From positions 1 to 10,381 of the forward strand of contig JAACDT010000143.1 of the NCBI GenBank assembly GCA_009936885.1: a stretch of 10,381 nt of DNA, given 5' to 3'. Each line of letters starts with the position of its first letter. Position 1 is the stretch's first letter. Position numbers and translations under genes: made by a program. The DNA comes from Alphaproteobacteria bacterium. Its GTDB lineage: Bacteria > Pseudomonadota > Alphaproteobacteria > Puniceispirillales > Puniceispirillaceae. Of the stretch, positions 5,831-10,381 are shown in pieces. The notes below the pieces were generated by a model. That model worked only from the letters and a program-made list of their open reading frames with translations. It had not been told where the DNA came from and did no database searches.

Positions 5831-7588
5831 ATGACAAACGCATCAAAGAAAACATTTGAAGTTATACAGGAAATCTGGAAGGGTTTTGCAAAACCGTTTA
5901 CTGGTTTGTTTGCTTTTGCAATTTTTCTGATGGTCATCGTTGCCGTTTCAGGCGGTGTTTATCCTGCCATAATACAACAAGTTTTCAATCACCTAGCAGG
6001 TGAGAAAACTATTTTTCAGTATAATTTCCTAACCCTCGTTTCGCTCAGCATCATCTGCATTGCGTTAATAAAAGCGGTTGCAATGTATTTGCAAATTATA
6101 ACCGTAAATCAGTTTGCACAATCTATTGCAACGGCAATGCAAACTAAAATGATGAGCCATCTTATTATCGCAGATCTTAGCGTTATATCGCAGCACTCAT
6201 CTGGTGTTTTTATCTCTCGGATTATGAATGATGTAAATCTAATAAAGGAGGCCGTGGTAAGATTATCCAACAACCTAATAAGAGACTCACTGACCATTCT
6301 TGTAATGATTGGAATGCTATTTTGGTTTGATTTTTGGCTTTCCGTCTTGGTGCTTGCAATTTACCCTATCGCGTTCCAACCAATTTTGCGTATCGGGCGT
6401 AAACAGCGCGGCCATGCAAAGCGTTTGCAGATAACTATGGAGGAGATGACTTCGGTTATATCTGAGATTATTGGTGGTAGCAGAATGATTAAGGCATACG
6501 AGCTTGAAGATAGCCAGAAATTCAGAGCAACACAGAGTTTTGATAAACTCAAATCTGCTTATCTCTCCTTATTGTCAGGCAGAGCTCGAATAGATCCTGT
6601 GTTGGAAGTTTTGGGCGGGATTGCTATTGCGGGGGTTGTTGGTGTGGCAAGCTGGCGCGTTAGTAATGGTGAAATGCTGGTTGGCGATGTACTCGGTTTT
6701 ATAACAGCGCTTCTAATGCTTGTTCAGCCTGTAAGGGCGCTTGGAACGCTCAATGCAGTTACACAAGAAGGGGTCTCAGCTGCTAATAGAGCTCTTGAAT
6801 TACTTGCTACTGAACCTGATATTCAGTCAGAAAAAAATGCGATAGATTTGAATGCAGAAAAAGCCGAAATTGAATTTTCAAATATATCTTTCTCATATGA
6901 TACCGCGCCTATATTGCAGGATGTAACATTTACGATAAAAGCTGGTGAAACGGTCGCACTGGTAGGTGAAAGTGGTGCTGGAAAAACTACTATAATGAAC
7001 CTTATTCCCAGGTTTTTTGATTCTGACAAAGGTATTATCTCTATCAACAAACTTAATATAAAGCAGATTAGTATTCATAGTCTGCGCGCGCATATTGCGC
7101 TTATCAGTCAGGATTCTATATTGTTTGATGATACGGTTATGGCAAATATTGGATTTGGCAAACCAGATGCACGCGAGACGGATATTAGTGAGGCTGCCAG
7201 AAAAGCGGCAGCAGATGGGTTTATCACAGCGTTGCCGCAAGGCTATCACACAAATGTTGGCCCGCAAGGAAACCTTCTTTCTGGTGGCCAGAGACAACGC
7301 ATCGCAATTGCAAGAGCCATATTAAAAGACGCCCCAATTTTATTAATGGATGAGGCAACATCAGCACTTGATGCACAATCAGAACAGCTGGTTCAAGACG
7401 CATTAGAGCAATCAAAGCAGGGACGCACGAGCCTTATTATCGCACATCGGCTTGCCACGATTAAATCTGCAGACAGGATTTATGTTATGGCATCTGGCAG
7501 AATTATAGAAACAGGCACTCATGAAAGTCTATTAGAGCAAAAAGGGGCCTATGCGAAAATGATTTCCCTGCAACAATTCTCCAAGTAA
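5831..7588 (+). CDS. msbA: MsbA-like ABC exporter (fused transmembrane and ATPase domains)
   Basis: This 585-residue ABC half-transporter, which would act as a homodimer, has a six-helix membrane domain (about 20-315) with the coupling-region motif GGSRMIKAYELE near 215-227. The C-terminal nucleotide-binding domain is complete: Walker A GESGAGKTT (379-387), Q-loop Gln427 in ISQDS, signature LSGGQ (483-487), Walker B ILLMDEATSALD with D507/E508, and H-loop His539 in IIAHRLAT. Layout and length match MsbA, the lipid A-core flippase of the inner membrane. Divergence from the lipid A operon supports that substrate but does not prove it, because multidrug exporters share the fold. Translation could start at 5825, but AAGGA spacing favours 5831. 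The tandem repeats at 5775-5804 may regulate it. It converges on the phosphatase gene 44 nt downstream. Confidence 0.85.
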   Translation: MTNASKKTFEVIQEIWKGFAKPFTGLFAFAIFLMVIVAVSGGVYPAIIQQVFNHLAGEKTIFQYNFLTLVSLSIICIALIKAVAMYLQIITVNQFAQSIATAMQTKMMSHLIIADLSVISQHSSGVFISRIMNDVNLIKEAVVRLSNNLIRDSLTILVMIGMLFWFDFWLSVLVLAIYPIAFQPILRIGRKQRGHAKRLQITMEEMTSVISEIIGGSRMIKAYELEDSQKFRATQSFDKLKSAYLSLLSGRARIDPVLEVLGGIAIAGVVGVASWRVSNGEMLVGDVLGFITALLMLVQPVRALGTLNAVTQEGVSAANRALELLATEPDIQSEKNAIDLNAEKAEIEFSNISFSYDTAPILQDVTFTIKAGETVALVGESGAGKTTIMNLIPRFFDSDKGIISINKLNIKQISIHSLRAHIALISQDSILFDDTVMANIGFGKPDARETDISEAARKAAADGFITALPQGYHTNVGPQGNLLSGGQRQRIAIARAILKDAPILLMDEATSALDAQSEQLVQDALEQSKQGRTSLIIAHRLATIKSADRIYVMASGRIIETGTHESLLEQKGAYAKMISLQQFSK

Positions 7589-7624
7589 AAAAAGTATCAT
7601 AATAGTTGGTTGTTTGGATATTAT

Positions 7625-7645
7625 CGAGAGGATTATTCTCGTTTT
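7625..7645 (+). terminator. Weak intrinsic terminator after the ABC transporter
   Basis: CGAGAG (7625-7630) pairs with TTCTCG (7636-7641), with one G-T pair, around a 5-nt loop, and four T residues follow. It lies 36 nt after the transporter stop and overlaps the 3' end of the convergent phosphatase gene. The stem is short and the U-tract minimal, so termination would be inefficient. Confidence 0.35.
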
Positions 7646-8328
7646 AGGATGGAATCAACAAAGCGAGTTGCTAGTGGCTGTGCTTTAAATTCCTGTGCCA
7701 GTTTTTCAGGCTCATAAACTTCTTCTACCCAGCGCATGAATTCCATGCCTTGTGAGTCAAAGGGAATATAAGATGCGATAAAAGCATCGAGGATCCCTGT
7801 TTTTGCTTGCTTTACATGTAAATATTTAAATGAAAGCTGCTTTAAGGCTTCTATAGCGGGTTGCTTCATAACCATAAGCACATAGAGTGCGGACATTAAG
7901 CCTGCTCTGTCGGCACCTGATTTACAATGAAGTAGTGTAGGGTGCTGGATAGATGAGAAGAGTTCAGGTAGTTTCAGCAACATTTCTTTTTCAGGGGCTG
8001 CTCTGGAGCGAACTCTGAAATTCACAAGTTCTATCCCCATTTTATCGCAAGCCTCAGCCTCTAATTGCCAGCCACCAGATTCACGAGGTCCTCGTAAATT
8101 CAAAATTGTTTTTATTCCCAAATTTTTGTGAGCAATTTCAATCTGCTTTGGTGATGGCTGATTGCTCCGCCACATATTTTTATCTATCTGATACAGATTA
8201 TGAAAAGCAATCCTTAGAAACCCATGATCGTGAAAATATAACTCTAGCCAGTCTGCTAAACCAGAACGTTTAAATTTTGACGCTTGGTACGGGTAGTCAA
8301 GAGTGTTTTGCAATGGGCCCACTAACAA
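7633..8328 (-). CDS. Dual-specificity/tyrosine phosphatase-family protein
   Basis: This 231-residue protein has no signal peptide or clear membrane segment. The cysteine-phosphatase P-loop is HCKSGADRAG at 134-143: C135 would be the nucleophile and R141 the phosphate-binding Arg of CX5R. The upstream region DHGFLRIAF, MWRSNQPSP (52-60) and TILNLRGPRESGGW fits bacterial dual-specificity-like phosphatases, in which WRS.QP and NLR are common. The segment where the general-acid Asp is expected (NFRVRSRAAP, 103-112) shows none. The best start is TTG at 8328, directly after the tldE stop, with GGTGG four bases before it. GTG at 8322 is an alternative, and the first internal ATG would cut into the conserved region. 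It is probably translationally coupled to tldE. The substrate is unknown; protein, inositol-type or phospholipid phosphate are all possible. Confidence 0.75.
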   Translation of the reverse strand: MLVGPLQNTLDYPYQASKFKRSGLADWLELYFHDHGFLRIAFHNLYQIDKNMWRSNQPSPKQIEIAHKNLGIKTILNLRGPRESGGWQLEAEACDKMGIELVNFRVRSRAAPEKEMLLKLPELFSSIQHPTLLHCKSGADRAGLMSALYVLMVMKQPAIEALKQLSFKYLHVKQAKTGILDAFIASYIPFDSQGMEFMRWVEEVYEPEKLAQEFKAQPLATRFVDSILKRE

Positions 8329-9666
8329 TCATCCACCAGCAACCATCATACCGTCAACACGAATGCTAGGCGCTGATGTGGAAAAACGAAGATCAATATC
8401 ATTGGCAGGTGTTAATTCAAAAAACATTTCTTTTAAATTTCCAGCAATGGTAGCTTCAGTTACAGGGTATGTGATCTCCCCATTTTCTATCCAGAAGCCT
8501 GATGCACCCCGGCTGTAATCGCCTGTTGTAAGGCTAACCGAGCTGCCGATAAATTCGGTTACTAGAAACCCGTCCTTAATATCAGCAATAAGCTCCTCTA
8601 AAGAGACAGTCCCATTTTCAATAAAGCAGTTAGAGGTGCCAGGGGGGGGCGGTGATGATAGCGATCTGCTTGCATTTCCAGTTGGCATTAATCCTAATTG
8701 TGCCGCACTTGCTAAATCAAGCAGCCAGCTTTGCAATACGCCATCCTCTATAAGGTGTTGTTTTTTTACGGGCAATGTTTCGCCATCAAACCTGCGGGAT
8801 CCAAGACCGCGATGGCGCAAAGGATCATCTGTGAGCGTTATATATTTGCTCGCTATTTTTTGCCCCATTTTATCTTTCAGAAAACTAGACCCTCTAGCTA
8901 CGCTGGCACCATTTACAGCACTTGCGAGATGACCTGTTAGGCTTTTGGAAACGCGACTGTCAAATATAACTGGGAATTGTCCTGTTGAAGCACTTCTAGC
9001 CCCGACTCTGCCAATAGTTCGCTGACCAGCAGATGCCCCAATTTTTTCAGCATCAATCAGATCCTCAGCATAAACAGTAGAGCTAAAGTCATAATCGGTT
9101 TCCATTCTTCCATCTTTTTCAGCAATAACAGCAGCTGAAATACTAAAAGACGAGCGCTCATATTCGCCGGTAAATCCAGTGCTAGTTGCAATCGCTATTT
9201 CAGCTGTCGATTGCCCTGCAGAGGCACCTTCGGAATTAGTGATGCCTTCTATTCCAAGTGCAGATTCTTCGCATTTAAGAGCCATTTCGGTTAGTGTTTC
9301 GGCTGTAAATTCAGTAGGATCATACAGCTCTAGATCTGGTAGCTCAACAGCTTGCTCTTCTTTGGAAGCAAGGCGTGCATAGGGATCTGCTGGCGCAAGA
9401 CGTGCCATCGCAACAGCTCTCTGACACAGCGCTCTTACAGCATCTGTGTCAACTTTGCCGGTGGAAATGCTTGCAGATTGCTGGCCGGTAAATACGCGTA
9501 ATCCGATCTGGAAATCTTCTGCATGCTCAACAGACTCAAACTTGCCAAGGCGCACTTCAACACCGACACCTTTATTTCTAACCAATGTTGCTTCAGCAGC
9601 ATCAGCACCCTCAGATTTTGCTGTATCCAGCATCTGAATAATAATATTTTTTGTTATGTCATCCAT
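8329..9666 (-). CDS. pmbA: TldE/PmbA family metalloprotease partner protein
   Basis: From ATG 9666 this is a 445-residue cytoplasmic protein of the TldD/PmbA family, matching the usual TldE (PmbA) length. TldD and TldE form a heteromeric protease known for cleaving modified peptides such as microcin B17 leaders and for CcdA turnover. TldD supplies the zinc site and is not in this window. N-terminal motifs are AKSEGADAAEATLVRNKGVGVEVRLG and DFQIGLRVFTGQQSASIST. The C-terminal part has ASRSLSSPPPPGTSNCFIENG and GDYSRGASGFWIENGEITYPVTEATIAGNL, typical of PmbA, and lacks a HEXXXH site. The reading frame stays open 43 codons further upstream to 9795, but that stretch lacks family similarity and overlaps argC, so 9666 is chosen. 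No strong Shine-Dalgarno is seen. The phosphatase gene follows with no gap. Confidence 0.92.
   Translation of the reverse strand: MDDITKNIIIQMLDTAKSEGADAAEATLVRNKGVGVEVRLGKFESVEHAEDFQIGLRVFTGQQSASISTGKVDTDAVRALCQRAVAMARLAPADPYARLASKEEQAVELPDLELYDPTEFTAETLTEMALKCEESALGIEGITNSEGASAGQSTAEIAIATSTGFTGEYERSSFSISAAVIAEKDGRMETDYDFSSTVYAEDLIDAEKIGASAGQRTIGRVGARSASTGQFPVIFDSRVSKSLTGHLASAVNGASVARGSSFLKDKMGQKIASKYITLTDDPLRHRGLGSRRFDGETLPVKKQHLIEDGVLQSWLLDLASAAQLGLMPTGNASRSLSSPPPPGTSNCFIENGTVSLEELIADIKDGFLVTEFIGSSVSLTTGDYSRGASGFWIENGEITYPVTEATIAGNLKEMFFELTPANDIDLRFSTSAPSIRVDGMMVAGG
8642..8649. repeat. G8/C8 homopolymer within tldE
   Basis: Eight consecutive G on the plus strand read as C8 in the coding strand of tldE, encoding part of the four-proline run P339-P342. 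The frame is intact as sequenced. Such tracts are prone to slippage in replication and to length errors in sequencing. Confidence 0.7.
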
Positions 9667-9705
9667 ATCTATCAGATAGCGCGCAAATACGTCTTGCGCA
9701 ACTGC

Positions 9706-9734
9706 TTGCTGGTAAGAAAGTTTCTGTTTATAAT
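9706..9734 (+). promoter_or_regulatory. Candidate argC promoter giving a leaderless transcript
   Basis: TTGCTG (9706-9711) and a perfect TATAAT (9729-9734) are separated by 17 nt, the optimal sigma-70 spacing. Initiation about seven bases after the -10 box falls at 9741-9742, the A of the argC ATG. No Shine-Dalgarno is visible ahead of that ATG, which agrees with leaderless translation. Confidence 0.5.
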
Positions 9735-9741
9735 GTTTTTT

Positions 9742-10381
9742 ATGAAAAAAAATTTGGTTTTTATAGATGGAAGTGCTGGAACAACAGGCCTTCAAGTATC
9801 GTCTAGGTTATCCCAGAGAACCGATATTAGACTTATTTCTCTTGCAGAAACAGACAGAAAATCAGAGGAAAAACGTGCCTCTGCAATGCAGGAGGCAGAC
9901 GTTGCTATTCTATGCTTGCCTGATTCTGCGGCAATGCAGGCAGTAGCAATGGTTGCTGGTATGGATGTTCGCATTATAGATGCCTCTTCTGCCCATCGAA
10001 CAGCAGAAGGGTGGGTATATGGATTTCCAGAATTACGCCCAGATCAAAGCCAGAAAATCGCTGAAGCCAATTTAGTAAGCAATCCTGGCTGTTATGCATC
10101 TGGGTTTATCGCTCTATCACACCCGCTTATTGAAAATGGCCTTATTGCGCCAGATCAAACCCTTATCACTCCTGCAGTTTCAGGCTATTCTGGGGGCGGG
10201 AAAAATATGATTGCCTCTATGAAAGAAGGCAATCTGCCACCTCATTTTGATTATTCGCTTGGGCTATCTCATAAACATATTCCTGAAATGATGATGCATT
10301 CGGGTCTTCGAGTTGCGCCATTATTTATGCCTTCGGTTGGTATGTTTGAGCAAGGCATGCTGGTTCGCCTTGCGATACCTG
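9742..10381 (+). CDS. argC: N-acetyl-gamma-glutamyl-phosphate reductase (type 2), 5' part
   Basis: The first 213 codons are present and open; the gene runs off the right edge with roughly 100 codons missing, since type 2 ArgC proteins are a little over 300 residues. ArgC reduces N-acetylglutamyl phosphate with NADPH in arginine synthesis, in the cytoplasm. The nucleotide-binding start is FIDGSAGTTGLQV (7-19), which is diagnostic of the shorter type 2 form. The catalytic Cys is C117 in SNPGCYASGF, and later motifs are SGYSGGGKNM and GLSHKHIPEMM. An in-frame ATG at 9733 lies inside the -10 box and is unlikely to be transcribed, so 9742 is chosen. The gene diverges from tldE across 75 bases. Nothing here shows arginine-responsive control. 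Confidence 0.93.
   Translation, partial: MKKNLVFIDGSAGTTGLQVSSRLSQRTDIRLISLAETDRKSEEKRASAMQEADVAILCLPDSAAMQAVAMVAGMDVRIIDASSAHRTAEGWVYGFPELRPDQSQKIAEANLVSNPGCYASGFIALSHPLIENGLIAPDQTLITPAVSGYSGGGKNMIASMKEGNLPPHFDYSLGLSHKHIPEMMMHSGLRVAPLFMPSVGMFEQGMLVRLAIP

Noticed and set aside
7586..7596. A7 run after the transporter as a minus-strand terminator U-tract for the phosphatase gene
   Set aside because: I could not find a stable stem directly before it on the minus strand.
8303..8932. Open frames on the plus strand opposite tldE, and similar antisense frames elsewhere
   Set aside because: They lie wholly opposite well-conserved genes, have low-complexity or biased composition, and show no recognisable domain.
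9667..9795. A 43-codon N-terminal extension of tldE up to ATG 9795
   Set aside because: It has no PmbA-like sequence, includes the argC promoter and the first argC codons on the other strand, and the family's usual N-terminus begins at 9666.

Overview
The window looks like an ordinary chromosomal segment of an AT-rich Gram-negative alphaproteobacterium, possibly from a marine lineage such as SAR116. That placement is inferred from protein flavour and gene content, not from a phylogenetic test. The genes are housekeeping: purine and arginine biosynthesis, exonuclease VII, lipid A/Kdo assembly, an MsbA-like ABC exporter, and the TldE/PmbA peptidase partner. I see no phage, transposon, CRISPR array, toxin module, tRNA or rRNA.

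Layout from left to right. The 5' end of purD leaves the left edge on the minus strand. A short divergent region with a strong hairpin follows, then xseA on the plus strand. xseA converges on a four-gene minus-strand operon, and the two terminal stop codons share one CTAG. Read in its own direction, that operon runs DUF374 acyltransferase, waaA, lpxK, lpxL, with junctions of +2, +6 and -20 nt. It covers Kdo transfer to the lipid A precursor, 4'-phosphorylation and late acylation. lpxK carries a single-base frameshift in an A5 run, although both halves of the protein are well conserved. Upstream, a 250-base divergent region holds a candidate operon promoter, a perfect dyad at its predicted start site, a longer imperfect dyad, and three 10-bp tandem repeats just ahead of the plus-strand MsbA-like ABC transporter. 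That exporter is a natural partner of the lipid A operon.

The transporter converges on a two-gene minus-strand unit. In transcription order this is tldE (pmbA) followed by a CX5R dual-specificity-type phosphatase whose TTG start directly abuts the tldE stop. Diverging from tldE, argC (type 2) runs off the right edge. Its best promoter would place transcription initiation at its ATG, which suggests a leaderless mRNA.

No gene here defines a clearly undescribed system. The points most worth checking are the lpxK frameshift, the DUF374 protein heading a lipid A operon that already ends in LpxL, the phased 10-bp repeats, the purD leader hairpin, and the predicted leaderless argC start.
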